Shown: positions 9,963 through 19,508 of the stretch, piece after piece
Layout of the letters: each line of letters opens with the position of its first letter
Position numbering within the stretch: position 1 is the stretch's first letter
Origin: an uncultured Alphaproteobacteria bacterium
Lineage (GTDB): Bacteria; Pseudomonadota; Alphaproteobacteria; RF32; CAG-239
Length of the DNA stretch: 64,000 nt
Direction: 5' to 3'
Assembly (NCBI GenBank): GCA_944390355.1
Contig: CALXPT010000003.1
Location: 24,321 to 88,320 of the forward strand
Translations under genes and position numbers: made by a program
Notes under the pieces: generated by a model
What the model was told of the DNA's origin: nothing
The model's database searches: none
Seen by the model: the letters and a program-made list of their open reading frames with translations, nothing else

Positions 9963-10880
9963 TCAGATAGCCTCGGCACCGGATATAATTTCGGTTAACT
10001 CGGTCGTAATCGCCGATTGACGAATACCGTTATACCGTAGAGTCAATTTCGAAATCATATCGCTGGCATTGCGCGTTGCATTATCCATCGAAGCCATACG
10101 CGCCCCTTGTTCGGATGCTTGAGCTTGGATAAAAGCATTATAGAATTGAGCCTTAATCATCATCAGCAAAACCGCTTCGAACATTTCAGCCTTATCAGGC
10201 TCATAGTCATAAAAAGCCCCACCGGCCATATTGATAGGAACATCGGAGTGAATATCATTTTCATCAAAACAAATCGGCAACAACAAACGCGCTTTAATTT
10301 CGCGACTGATTGCAGATTTGAAATAACTGCTGACGATCTCCACCTTATCATAAACAGCTTGCTCAAAGGCTTGTAAAATCGGATGAAAAATATCAATAAT
10401 TTCATCAAAGTCAATTCCTTTACGCGCCACTCCCTCACAGGTTTTAATGATATGAGAAGCATATTTGCGTTTCAAAATATCACGCGCTTTTTTGCCGATG
10501 CAAATAACATCCACGCGTTTGCCTTCATCTAACAAAGCATTAAGACGCGCCATAGCCGCACGGGCAACATGAGCATTATAACTGCCACACAAACCTTTAT
10601 CCGAAGACAAAACGACGAGGAGATAACTTTCATCACGCCCTGTACCGGACATAACCTGAGGATAAACAAACTTAATCCCCTTAGTTTTCTCATCTTGTTT
10701 GAGGTCAAAGGCAACGCGCTGCGCATTATGAAGTAAATTTTCATAATACGCATCGCTTTTAACCATCAACCCCTGAGCACGACGCAAACCGGCAGCAGCC
10801 ACCATTTTCATTGCCGAAGTAATTTTTTTGGTAGACTTAATAGCCTCAATGCGTGTTCTAAGCTCTTTCAAACCGGCCAT
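9963..10880 (-). CDS. atpG: ATP synthase F1 gamma subunit
   Basis: 305 residues, the normal length. The N-terminal coiled coil begins MAGLKELRTRIEAIKSTKKI and the C-terminal one ends ITTELTEIISGAEAI, the two ends that form the rotor shaft. The middle has SDKGLCGSYNAHV. AAGG precedes the ATG. It lies between atpA (12 bp away) and atpD (64 bp away) in the F1 operon. Confidence 0.97.
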   Translation of the reverse strand: MAGLKELRTRIEAIKSTKKITSAMKMVAAAGLRRAQGLMVKSDAYYENLLHNAQRVAFDLKQDEKTKGIKFVYPQVMSGTGRDESYLLVVLSSDKGLCGSYNAHVARAAMARLNALLDEGKRVDVICIGKKARDILKRKYASHIIKTCEGVARKGIDFDEIIDIFHPILQAFEQAVYDKVEIVSSYFKSAISREIKARLLLPICFDENDIHSDVPINMAGGAFYDYEPDKAEMFEAVLLMMIKAQFYNAFIQAQASEQGARMASMDNATRNASDMISKLTLRYNGIRQSAITTELTEIISGAEAI

Positions 10881-10892
10881 GATGATAAATCC

Positions 10893-12446
10893 TTATGCTG
10901 CCTGTTCCTGTGAACCGACAAAACTCTCGGTAAACTCGGTCAAATAAGCACCAAGTTTTTTATCCAGTTCATCGGAAATAGCTTTAGTATTGCGAATTTC
11001 TTCCAAGAACTCGGGATGATCAGATTTAACATCCTCGAGCATTTTGGCTTCAAACGCCTTAACTTCGCTGACTTTAATCTGATCCAAGAAACCGCGAACA
11101 CCGGCATAAATAGAAACAACTTGCTCTTCGACGGCCATCGGATGATAAACCGATTGTTTCAAAAGTTCGGTCAAACGCTCACCGCGAGACAAGAGCTGTC
11201 TGGTAGCGGGATCCAAATCGGAAGCGAACTGAGCGAACGCCGCCATTTCACGATATTGAGCCAAATCAAGTTTAATTTTTCCGGCCACTTGTTTCATAGC
11301 TTTAATCTGAGCGGCAGAGCCGACACGAGAAACGGAAATACCGACATTAACGGCGGGACGAATACCTTGATAGAACAAAGAACTTTCCAAAAAGATTTGC
11401 CCGTCGGTAATAGAAATAACATTTGTCGGGATATAAGCCGACACATCACCGGCCTGAGTTTCAATAACAGGCAACGCGGTCAAAGAACCGGCTCCCAATT
11501 CATCACTCATCTTAGCGGCACGCTCCAGCAAACGAGAGTGCAAATAGAAGACATCGCCCGGATAAGCCTCACGCCCTGGCGGACGACGAAGGAGCAAAGA
11601 CATCTGGCGATAAGCCGTAGCCTGCTTGGACAAATCATCATAAAAGATGGTCGCATGCATACCGTTATCGCGGAAGAATTCACCCATAGCGCAACCGGAA
11701 TAAGGTGCAATATATTGCATAGGTGCAGGATCAGATGCGGTAGCCGCGACAACAATAGTATAATCCATCGCACCGTAATCTTTCAAGGTCTGCACAAACT
11801 GAGCAACGGTTGAACGCTTTTGTCCGACGGCAACATAAATACAAAACATCTTCTCTTTATCGGACTTAGCGGCATCATTGATTTTTTTCTGATTAATGAT
11901 AGTGTCCAAAATGATAGCGGTTTTTCCGGTTTGACGGTCGCCGATAATCAACTCACGTTGACCACGTCCGATAGGGATTAAAGAGTCAATCATTTTCAAT
12001 CCGGTCTGAACCGGTTCATGAACACTACGTCTGGCAATAATCCCCGGAGCTTTAATTTCCGAATTTGAAAATTGTTTGGCTTTAATGGCACCTTTGCCGT
12101 CGATTGGCTCGCCCAACGCATCAACCACACGTCCGAGCAATTCTTTTCCGACAGGAACACTCACGATTTTATCGCTGCGGCGCACCGTATCACCTTCTTT
12201 GATATCAGCATCAGAACCAAAGACCACGACGCCGACATTATCTTCTTCCAAGTTAAGAGCCATACCCTTAACACCGGATTCGAATTCGACCAATTCATTG
12301 GACTGAACATTATTCAACCCATACACATGGGCAATACCATCACCGATAGACAAGACCGTACCAACCTCAGCCACATCAACATTGACATCGGAGCGTTCGA
12401 TTTTGTCTTTAATAATGGAAGATATTTCGCTGGCAACTACAGACAT
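10893..12446 (-). CDS. atpA: ATP synthase F1 alpha subunit
   Basis: 517 residues, full length. It has the non-catalytic nucleotide site [10 protein letters not shown] and the signature [17 protein letters not shown]. The start ATG overlaps the atpH stop by one base (TAATG), which indicates translational coupling. Forms the alpha3beta3 hexamer with AtpD. Confidence 0.98.
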   Translation of the reverse strand: MSVVASEISSIIKDKIERSDVNVDVAEVGTVLSIGDGIAHVYGLNNVQSNELVEFESGVKGMALNLEEDNVGVVVFGSDADIKEGDTVRRSDKIVSVPVGKELLGRVVDALGEPIDGKGAIKAKQFSNSEIKAPGIIARRSVHEPVQTGLKMIDSLIPIGRGQRELIIGDRQTGKTAIILDTIINQKKINDAAKSDKEKMFCIYVAVGQKRSTVAQFVQTLKDYGAMDYTIVVAATASDPAPMQYIAPYSGCAMGEFFRDNGMHATIFYDDLSKQATAYRQMSLLLRRPPGREAYPGDVFYLHSRLLERAAKMSDELGAGSLTALPVIETQAGDVSAYIPTNVISITDGQIFLESSLFYQGIRPAVNVGISVSRVGSAAQIKAMKQVAGKIKLDLAQYREMAAFAQFASDLDPATRQLLSRGERLTELLKQSVYHPMAVEEQVVSIYAGVRGFLDQIKVSEVKAFEAKMLEDVKSDHPEFLEEIRNTKAISDELDKKLGAYLTEFTESFVGSQEQAA

Positions 12447-13000
12447 TATTGTCCACCTTTCATTATTGATTCCAAACGATTTAATTTTCCTTTGAGAGAA
12501 TCATCAATCATCTCCGAATTAAAGCGCACCACAAGTCCGCCCAAGATATCGGGATTAATGTTATATTCAATCAAAACCTCTTTTTTCAAAAATTTTTCAA
12601 GCTCAGACTTCAGAAGATTATTCTGACGCGTATTCAAAGGCACAACACTTTCGACTTTAACTTCAACCATATTGTGTTTAGCATAATAGATTTGGCGAAA
12701 GGCCTGCAAAATATCCTCAAACTCGGAAAAACGATTATTCTGAGCCACAATGACCAGACAATTATAGAGCTCATCATTAAGTTTTAATTTTTGAGCAATA
12801 GCCTTGAGAGCCGAAATTTTTTCATCGACGGCCCATACCGGATTATTAAGCAGTTGGATTCCTTTTTGATAATCGGGATAAGCATCGAGCAATTCGGTAA
12901 CATTTAGCATAACCTTATCCACGCATTTTTTATCCACTGCGGCGGCATAGAGAGCCTGAGCATAAGTTGTGGCGATTTTTATTTTAGATTCTTTTTTCAC
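12446..13000 (-). CDS. atpH: ATP synthase F1 delta subunit
   Basis: About 184 residues. The N-terminal domain begins [13 protein letters not shown] and the C-terminal part has the typical [28 protein letters not shown] segment, here split by short variation. The best start is GTG 13000, with GAGG six bases upstream. A nearby ATG (13006) is too close to that site. First gene of the F1 operon. F0 genes are absent, as usual in alphaproteobacteria, where they form a separate cluster. The 13001-13161 gap is AT-rich and should hold the operon promoter. Confidence 0.93.
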   Translation of the reverse strand: MKKESKIKIATTYAQALYAAAVDKKCVDKVMLNVTELLDAYPDYQKGIQLLNNPVWAVDEKISALKAIAQKLKLNDELYNCLVIVAQNNRFSEFEDILQAFRQIYYAKHNMVEVKVESVVPLNTRQNNLLKSELEKFLKKEVLIEYNINPDILGGLVVRFNSEMIDDSLKGKLNRLESIMKGGQ

Positions 13001-13161
13001 GAGCATCCTCTGTCGAGTAAATAACTGATTCGAAATATACTCAAATATATACACATCAAATTATTTCGATTTTATTAACATTGATAGAATACGGCAACTT
13101 TTCTTTTTAACATTTGAGCACAAATCTGCATAAAAAACATAAAAGAAACAAAAAGCAAATT

Positions 13162-15348
13162 CTACATAAAGCTGTAAGGATCGATATCGACTTCGACGCG
13201 CACGCGTGGAGGGATTTGCACACGAGACAACCATTGAGTAAGTATGTTTTGAATATTAATTTGGCGAGCTGTTTTCAAGAGCAGGCGATAGCGAAATTTT
13301 CCGCGCAGCATAAAGATGGGAGCGGGAGCAGGTCCGAGCGTAGTAATAAGTTCGGTATTTGGAGCACAAGCACCAAGGTGTGCGGCAGTTTTTTCGGTCA
13401 AATCTTGGTTATCCCCGCTGACAATCAAAGCGGCAAGTTTTCCGAACGGTGGTAGTTTCAGCACGCGGCGGCTCTGTTTTTCCAGTTCAATAAATTGCTC
13501 CCGATTATTATCAACCAAAGCTTTAAGCACGGCATTTTCGGGATAGAGAGTCTGCAAATAGACGACGCCTTTTTTAGCCCCTCTTCCGGCACGACCGGCA
13601 ACTTGAGAAAGGAGTTGAAAAGTGCGTTCCGAAGCACGCAAATCGCTTCCCATAAGCCCCAAATCGGCATCGACGATTCCCACCAAAGTTAAAGAAGGAA
13701 AATGATGACCTTTGGCTAAAATCTGAGTACCGATGATAATATCGATTTCATGATTTTCCATTTTTTGAATTTGTTCGGACACCTCATTGAGAGAAGAGGT
13801 AATATCGCTGGAAAGAACCCCGATTCGAGCCAAAGGAAAACGTTTGGAAACCTCTTCGGCCACACGTTCCACCCCGGGGCCGCAGGCTGTTAATCCTTCT
13901 TCGGATCCGCACTCGGGACAACACGTCGGGATAGAAGTTGTATAACCGCAATGATGGCAAATGAGCGATTTAGTTTTTCTGTGTTCGGTAAGCCAAGCTG
14001 TACAATTCGGGCATTGAATTCGATGTCCGCAGTCTCTGCAAATTGTAAGCGGAGCATAACCGCGGCGATTAAGGAACAGCATAGATTGCTCGCCTTTTTC
14101 CAAATTATCGTGTAAAGCCTTCACCAAAGTCGGAGATAACCACGCCACGGAAAGTTGTCCGTTGTCTTTGGCATATTTTTGCGGCTTGTCTTTTTTTAAA
14201 TCGATAATTCGAATTTCCGGCAGCACCGCAACGGCAAAACGACTTTTGAGCTTAACACTATCATATTTTCCGGCCTCGACATTGCAAATAGTTTCCAAAT
14301 CAGGAGTAGCCGTAGATAAAATGATGGGAAATTGTTCCATTTTAGCACGCACGACAGCCATATCACGCCCTTGATAGTTAACGGCATCTTCTTGTTTGAA
14401 AGATGAATCATGACTTTCATCAACAACCATCAAGCCCAAATTGGCATAAGGCAAAAAGAGAGCCGAACGCGCCCCGACCACGACCTTAGCCCGATTTTCA
14501 ATAACCGCCTGCCAAGTATCGATTCTTTCGCGGTTGCCCAAACCGGAATGCCAACAAGCCGGTTTGACGCCGAAACGTTTTTCAAAACGCGCCAACCATT
14601 GCGTTGTCAAAGAAATTTCGGGAACAAGTATCAAGACTTGGCGTCTTTGAGCCAAAGCTTGAGCCACGGCTTCAAAATAAACCTCGGTTTTTCCGGCACC
14701 GGTAACACCGTCCAAAAGCGTAACCGAAAACCCCTGTCCTATTTTAGAGCATAAATAATCGGCTGCCTGTTGTTGTTCATCGGTTAGTTTAACTTTTGCG
14801 AAGTTTCCGTCCGGCAAACCGAAATCCCGTTTTGCCAAAACAACTTCCGGCACCAACACACCGGCATCAATCATGGTCTTAATCACAGCCTGCCCGACCC
14901 CCGCACCTTTGGCAATTTCCGCACGAGTATAAGGAAAATGTTTAAGCAGCTCCATCACCCGCCAACGTGCATCCGAATTTTTGAGTTTAGCCTCAGCCAA
15001 AGTTTTTCCGGAGAGTTTATACAAAGTAGAGGTTTTAAGATTATCAAACACGCCCTTGACGCTTAACACCATTTTAAGCACCAAACCGAGAAACGCCATA
15101 TTATAAGAGGCGACAAAGCCCACAAAGCGCATAAGCTCGGCAGATAAAGGCGGAAAGTCAATTTTTTCGAGAACAGGTTTAATTTTAGCATCATCAAGTT
15201 TAGAGTTTTTGCCGAGTTTCCAGACCACACCAACCAAAACCTCGCGTCCGAAAGAAACGCGCACCATCTCGCCGAGAGAAACCTCGCCTTCAATTTTATA
15301 ATCAAAAACATCGTTAAACGGCAGCGGCAGTAAAACACCAACAATCAT
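13162..15348 (-). CDS. priA: Primosomal protein N' (replication restart helicase PriA)
   Basis: 728 residues, full length. A 3'-DNA-binding N-terminal domain is followed by a helicase core with Walker A DGVTGAGKTEVYF and Walker B VVDESHDSSF. A zinc-binding cluster of eight cysteines follows (CRDCG, CPNC, CHHCG, CPECG). Helicase motif VI is VAGRAGRG. It reloads DnaB at stalled forks. PriA beside the F1 operon, with a XerC recombinase on the other side, is a common alphaproteobacterial order. Confidence 0.97.
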   Translation of the reverse strand: MIVGVLLPLPFNDVFDYKIEGEVSLGEMVRVSFGREVLVGVVWKLGKNSKLDDAKIKPVLEKIDFPPLSAELMRFVGFVASYNMAFLGLVLKMVLSVKGVFDNLKTSTLYKLSGKTLAEAKLKNSDARWRVMELLKHFPYTRAEIAKGAGVGQAVIKTMIDAGVLVPEVVLAKRDFGLPDGNFAKVKLTDEQQQAADYLCSKIGQGFSVTLLDGVTGAGKTEVYFEAVAQALAQRRQVLILVPEISLTTQWLARFEKRFGVKPACWHSGLGNRERIDTWQAVIENRAKVVVGARSALFLPYANLGLMVVDESHDSSFKQEDAVNYQGRDMAVVRAKMEQFPIILSTATPDLETICNVEAGKYDSVKLKSRFAVAVLPEIRIIDLKKDKPQKYAKDNGQLSVAWLSPTLVKALHDNLEKGEQSMLFLNRRGYAPLTICRDCGHRIQCPNCTAWLTEHRKTKSLICHHCGYTTSIPTCCPECGSEEGLTACGPGVERVAEEVSKRFPLARIGVLSSDITSSLNEVSEQIQKMENHEIDIIIGTQILAKGHHFPSLTLVGIVDADLGLMGSDLRASERTFQLLSQVAGRAGRGAKKGVVYLQTLYPENAVLKALVDNNREQFIELEKQSRRVLKLPPFGKLAALIVSGDNQDLTEKTAAHLGACAPNTELITTLGPAPAPIFMLRGKFRYRLLLKTARQINIQNILTQWLSRVQIPPRVRVEVDIDPYSFM

Positions 15349-15634
15349 ATTTATCTAATCTCAAAAAAAACAAACACCTTGAAAATTATACATCCAAACA
15401 ACAATCAATCCAAGTTGATAAGCGAAGATTACCCACAAATTTTTAAAGTTAGTTTTCCTCGTAGAATGCACAAAAGCCGTCAAAAGTGCAAAATACGCCA
15501 CTATAAAACATTCTATTTAAGCATATAAATTTAAAACTCTGACAGCAAAACAAAGAATAAAATCATATAGTTAACATACTGAATCAACTACACTTTTACT
15601 AGAAAATAAGATTTAAATCATTTTTTACTTGATT

Positions 15635-15663
15635 TTGAAGGAATCTTAGCCTAAAATTACAAT
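15635..15663 (+). promoter_or_regulatory. Candidate promoter in the priA-xerC gap
   Basis: TTGAAG (15635-15640), 17-bp spacer, TACAAT (15658-15663). The 15349-16030 gap is 682 bp of AT-rich DNA. It holds this candidate, a possible 48-codon ORF and a plus-strand terminator at 15931; I see no RNA family I can name. Confidence 0.3.
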
Positions 15664-15791
15664 TATAAGTTATGTATATATTAATTTTCTAATTAAAGTG
15701 CAGAACTTTAAATTTTCGGAAAAAGTATACACTTGTAAATTTGCCCTCTAAAAACCTAAGTGTTTAGGCTTTTAACACCTAGCAAAAACAA

Positions 15792-15938
15792 TTGCGCACT
15801 TTTTCCAATAAGTCTGAACAAACTGTTGAAACCTCTACAACGGTACAAACCACACCGAAAATAGACATAAACAAGTTTTTCAGACTTTTACTGCCAAACC
15901 GAACTTTTACCTCCTCGGTTTGCAACAAAGGGCTTTGA
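15792..15938 (+). CDS. Possible small protein, 48 residues
   Basis: A TTG-initiated frame ending in the left arm of the terminator at 15931. The predicted peptide is plausible in composition: a Thr/Ser-rich N-terminal half, then KIDINKFFRLLLP and a C-terminal VCNKGL. No Shine-Dalgarno sequence is visible and the start is uncertain. It may instead be part of a non-coding transcript. Confidence 0.2.
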   Translation: MRTFSNKSEQTVETSTTVQTTPKIDINKFFRLLLPNRTFTSSVCNKGL

Positions 15939-15966
15939 AGGGGTGACTTCAAAGCCTTTATTTTTG
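15931..15966 (+). terminator. Rho-independent terminator upstream of xerC
   Basis: GGCTTTGAAG / CTTCAAAGCC perfect 10-bp stem with a GGGTGA loop, followed by TTTATTTTT on the plus strand only. It implies a plus-strand transcript that ends before xerC. Confidence 0.8.
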
Positions 15967-16030
15967 CAACAATCCAAAAGATTCTGCAGAAAGCAACGTT
16001 TTATTAACCGGATAATGCCATACTGAAAAT

Positions 16031-16963
16031 ATGAAAACAGAAATTATATATAATGCCGATACGGAACTGAAAAAAATCATTCACCAATGGCAGTCCCATC
16101 TCGAACATGAACGCCGTTACTCTTTGCATACACTCGATGCATATTCACGAGATTTATCCGAATTCACAAGTTTTTTCGACACACCATTAACATTAGGAAA
16201 GCTAAAAAAAATAAATGTACGAGATTTTCGAGCCTACATCAGCCACCGCGCAGCAAAACATATAGCAAAATCCTCACTGTCACGAGAAATTTCAACACTT
16301 AAAAATTTTTTCAAATGGTTAGACAAGAACAACTATTGCCAAAATGCAGCTATAGACGTGATATCATCTCCACGACAAGGAAAAGTTTTACCCAAAGCTC
16401 TGGATATTAATGAAACATTTAAGGTCTTAAGCCAAAGTGCCGCTTGTGCCTTTAAGTCGTGGGAAGGATACCGAGACAAAGCCATATTCACCCTGCTCTA
16501 CGGATGCGGCTTGCGTATATCGGAGGCTCTGGCCCTAAATTTCGACGACATTAAGGAAGACAGTGAATTTTTACGAGTTAGCGGCAAAGGCAACAAGACC
16601 AGATTCGTTCCGATTTTACCGGAAGTCATAAGCCAAATCAAATCCTACATAGCCGAATGTCCCTATTCTTTAAGAAATGGGGAAGCTTTATTTTTAGGGG
16701 CTCGAGGAGAACGCTTAAACCCCCGCATAATCCAGCGTCAAATGCAAAAAATCCGTATGCAGTTAAACTTACCGGATAATTTGACTCCGCACGCACTACG
16801 CCATTCGTTTGCCACCCATTTACTGGCACAAGGAACAGACCTGCGCGCGATTCAAGAACTTTTGGGTCATGCGTCCCTAACCACGACCCAACGTTACACG
16901 GATGTCCAAATCGAAACTCTGCAAAAAGAATATAACAAAGCGCATTTGTTGGAAGAAAAATAA
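16031..16963 (+). CDS. xerC: Tyrosine recombinase XerC
   Basis: 310 residues. The N-terminal SAM-like core-binding domain includes YSLHTLDAYSRDL. The catalytic domain has Arg in YGCGLRISEAL, Lys in GKGNKTRFVPI, HALRHSFATHLL, the GHASLTTTQRYT segment and the nucleophilic Tyr in that last motif. The catalytic residues are complete. XerC with XerD resolves chromosome dimers at dif. Its position next to priA and its length fit the housekeeping XerC rather than a phage integrase. No dif site is recognised nearby. Confidence 0.9.
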   Translation: MKTEIIYNADTELKKIIHQWQSHLEHERRYSLHTLDAYSRDLSEFTSFFDTPLTLGKLKKINVRDFRAYISHRAAKHIAKSSLSREISTLKNFFKWLDKNNYCQNAAIDVISSPRQGKVLPKALDINETFKVLSQSAACAFKSWEGYRDKAIFTLLYGCGLRISEALALNFDDIKEDSEFLRVSGKGNKTRFVPILPEVISQIKSYIAECPYSLRNGEALFLGARGERLNPRIIQRQMQKIRMQLNLPDNLTPHALRHSFATHLLAQGTDLRAIQELLGHASLTTTQRYTDVQIETLQKEYNKAHLLEEK

Positions 16964-17107
16964 TTTCAAATTTCACGGACCTAACCGGCCAAAGCCAAAC
17001 CTCATCTCCAACAACAAACAAATTTCCGCCAAAGAGTTAAAACACCGATAAAATATGCTTTTTGTAAACGAACAAAACACCGCAAGAGGTGAAACTTAAG
17101 CAAAAAA

Positions 17108-17139
17108 AAATCGGCCGAAGGAAAACCCCGTACCGATTT
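17108..17139 (-). terminator. Terminator of rpmG
   Basis: On the minus strand AAATCGG / CCGATTT closes a GC-rich inner loop and is followed by nine T's, 29 bp after the rpmG stop. Confidence 0.7.
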
Positions 17140-17167
17140 GAAAAAAACATCACAACGCGCTAAGAAA

Positions 17168-17335
17168 TTACTTTAACTTTTTCTCAACGAACTCTTCATG
17201 TTTTTTAGACTTCTTATCATATTTTTTCAAAGTCAACTTTTCAGGATGAGTTCTCGGATTTTTCTCAGCCAAAAAGAATGTGCCTGTACCGGCGGTACTT
17301 TCCATTTTAACTTTAACTTTAACTGCTTTTGCCAT
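17168..17335 (-). CDS. rpmG: 50S ribosomal protein bL33
   Basis: 55 residues: MAKAVKVKVKMESTAGTG, then FFLAEKNPRTHPEKL and KKYDKKSKKHEEFVEKK. This is the standard bL33 pattern of the Cys-free type (no zinc knuckle). It is preceded by AAGAGAA before the ATG and has its own terminator. A 200-bp gap on the xerC side shows no other gene. Confidence 0.95.
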   Translation of the reverse strand: MAKAVKVKVKMESTAGTGTFFLAEKNPRTHPEKLTLKKYDKKSKKHEEFVEKKLK

Positions 17336-17429
17336 TTTAAATTCTCTTTTTAAAGATTACGAAATAAAACATTTAGGCGTACTATACATATTAAAAAAAA
17401 AATGTCAACACATTTTTCAAATAAAATGC

Positions 17430-18560
17430 TTAATTAAGGCGCAAACGTTGATTAAGAAATTCTTTTGCCAAGTCAATATCGATTCGTCGCCCATATCTAT
17501 CCTCCGCCGGACAGACATCAAATCGAAAGCCCTGAACATCATCCAACTTAAAATTATCTTTGGCACGATACAAACAAATATCAGGTTTAATACCTTTTCC
17601 GTCAATTTTATCACCGGCAGGAGTATAGGCATAAGCATTCGTCAAAAGCATTTTATTATCTTCGGGCAAATTAATCACATTCTGCACGGTTCCTTTACCG
17701 AAAGTATTTGTCCCCATAAGCACGGCCAGTCCCTGTTCTTTGAGAGCCGCAGCCAAGATTTCGGCGGACGAAGCCGTATTTTCATCAACCAAGACAACAA
17801 TCGGAGCTCCTTTAATAAACTGTTCACCGCGAGCTTTATACACCATTACCGAATCATAATCACGTCCCATGGTTGATGTGATGATTCCCTCATCAAGAAA
17901 GATATTCGCCACATCAATAGCAGCTTTAAGAGAACCGCCGGAACAACCGCGTAAATCAATAAGCAAAGCCTGTAGTTGCTTTTGATAAGCCTGCAACGCC
18001 GCTTTAATATTATTGGGCGTAAACTTAGTAATGGAGCGCACACTCATATATAACACGGAACTATCGAGCATACGTACGTCAAAATCGCGGGTCAAACGCA
18101 CATTTTCATCTTTATCGGGAAATTTTGCCGATAAAAAAGCCGAATGCTCATCAAGTTGAGCCGTAGCTTTTTTAAGCATGGCATCCACCAACTCAAAATC
18201 TTTTTGTTTAACGAGAGGCGAAACATCTTCAACGGCCTGCTTCACTTTGAGAATATATTTAGCCCACTGCTTAGGCTGAAAAGCCTTCTGGCCGCTGGGT
18301 TTTGAAAAACTGCGATAAAGTTTGGAATCATAATAGATAGAAACGCGAGATTCGTCATCAACCACCCTCAATTTCGGATCATAATCCCCCAAAGAGCCCA
18401 AAGCCCATACGGAATAATCCCCCAAACCAACCTTCTCCAAAAAGTCATCTTGAACAGCTTGCAAAGCAGCTTGAACCACCTCCAAATCGCTTGCTCTGAC
18501 TGTTTTAGGAAGAGCAAGCAACAAGAGAACCAAACTCAGAGTCAAACAAAACCTACGCAT
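17430..18560 (-). CDS. S41-family (C-terminal processing) peptidase
   Basis: About 376 residues from ATG 18560. A signal peptide (MRRFCLTLSLVLLLLALPKTVRA) sends it to the periplasm. The S41 domain has LLIDLRGCSGGSLKAAIDVA, the catalytic serine in ENTASSAEILAAAL and the lysine in NTFGKGTVQNV. No clear PDZ domain is visible before the catalytic core. It may trim periplasmic or cell-wall proteins; the substrate is not apparent. The start chosen avoids an upstream TTG without a ribosome site. Confidence 0.88.
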   Translation of the reverse strand: MRRFCLTLSLVLLLLALPKTVRASDLEVVQAALQAVQDDFLEKVGLGDYSVWALGSLGDYDPKLRVVDDESRVSIYYDSKLYRSFSKPSGQKAFQPKQWAKYILKVKQAVEDVSPLVKQKDFELVDAMLKKATAQLDEHSAFLSAKFPDKDENVRLTRDFDVRMLDSSVLYMSVRSITKFTPNNIKAALQAYQKQLQALLIDLRGCSGGSLKAAIDVANIFLDEGIITSTMGRDYDSVMVYKARGEQFIKGAPIVVLVDENTASSAEILAAALKEQGLAVLMGTNTFGKGTVQNVINLPEDNKMLLTNAYAYTPAGDKIDGKGIKPDICLYRAKDNFKLDDVQGFRFDVCPAEDRYGRRIDIDLAKEFLNQRLRLN

Positions 18561-18646
18561 AGTATATCCCGAAAGTTTCAACACTCATACACCGATAAAT
18601 CTAGAAGATAAAACACAGATAAGCAAGGGTTAATAAAAACAATCCA

Positions 18647-19441
18647 CTAAGAATTGAAAGTCGCGATTAAGGGAGTATGGTCAGAAGGCTTTTCAAGAGC
18701 ACGAGGTGCCTTATCAACAAAGCACCCTTCCAAACAATCGGCCAAAAGCGGAGAAACCAATAAATAATCGATTCGCATTCCCCAATCCAGTTCAAAAGAC
18801 TTTGCGCCGTAATCCCAAAAACTATAACCGTTTTGAGTGGGATGCAATAAACGAAAGGCATCCCCATAGCCCAAATATTCAAGGGCATGGAACCTGTCGC
18901 GAACCTCTTTCCGAAACAGCGCATTCTGGCGAAAAGCTTCGGGATTATAAACATCATCATCCCGCAAAATTGTGTTAAAATCACCACCGAGTAACACCTT
19001 ATCATAATTTTGCAGCAAAGTTTTCGCACGCAAGTACAAGGCATCCATCCAGTCTAATTTATAAAGGAATTTTGCATCATCACGCGGAGCATTAACCGGA
19101 GGATTTCCGTTAGGCAAATAAACGGAAGCAACTCTGATTTTCTCACCGTTAATATCGACATCGGCCTCCAAATAGCGTGCCTGTTCATCGGGAAACTGAG
19201 GCAGATTTTCAACCACCTCAGAAATTTTATACCGGCTCAAGATAGCCACACCGTTATAACTTTTCTGTCCCAAAACCTTAGCCTCATAACCAACGGAAGC
19301 CAATTCCAAAAACGGAAAAGCATTATATTCGCACTTAATTTCTTGAAGCAAGACCACATCCGGAGCTTGTTCCTTAAGCCAAGCAAGCAAATTTGCAATA
19401 CGAGCGTTAATAGAATTAATATTGAATGTCGCAATTTTCAT
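18647..19441 (-). CDS. xthA: Exodeoxyribonuclease III
   Basis: 264 residues, full length. Motifs: MKIATFNINSINAR, LLQEIKCE with the metal-binding Glu, SVYLPNG, LLGGDFNT, WDYGAKSFELDWGMRIDYLL and KPSDHTPLIA. The apurinic endonuclease / 3'-5' exonuclease active site is complete. It acts in base excision repair. Oriented head to head with dgt. Confidence 0.96.
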   Translation of the reverse strand: MKIATFNINSINARIANLLAWLKEQAPDVVLLQEIKCEYNAFPFLELASVGYEAKVLGQKSYNGVAILSRYKISEVVENLPQFPDEQARYLEADVDINGEKIRVASVYLPNGNPPVNAPRDDAKFLYKLDWMDALYLRAKTLLQNYDKVLLGGDFNTILRDDDVYNPEAFRQNALFRKEVRDRFHALEYLGYGDAFRLLHPTQNGYSFWDYGAKSFELDWGMRIDYLLVSPLLADCLEGCFVDKAPRALEKPSDHTPLIATFNS

Positions 19442-19508
19442 ATTTTTAACCTTTAATCAATTTTATTGCAGTATATCAAAATAAAGAACAAAGCAAAGGA
19501 AAAAAGAC

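Noticed and set aside
15349..16030. AT-rich gap as a possible replication origin
   Set aside because: No cluster of good DnaA boxes (only single weak TTATCAAC-like words), and none of the usual origin neighbours are present.
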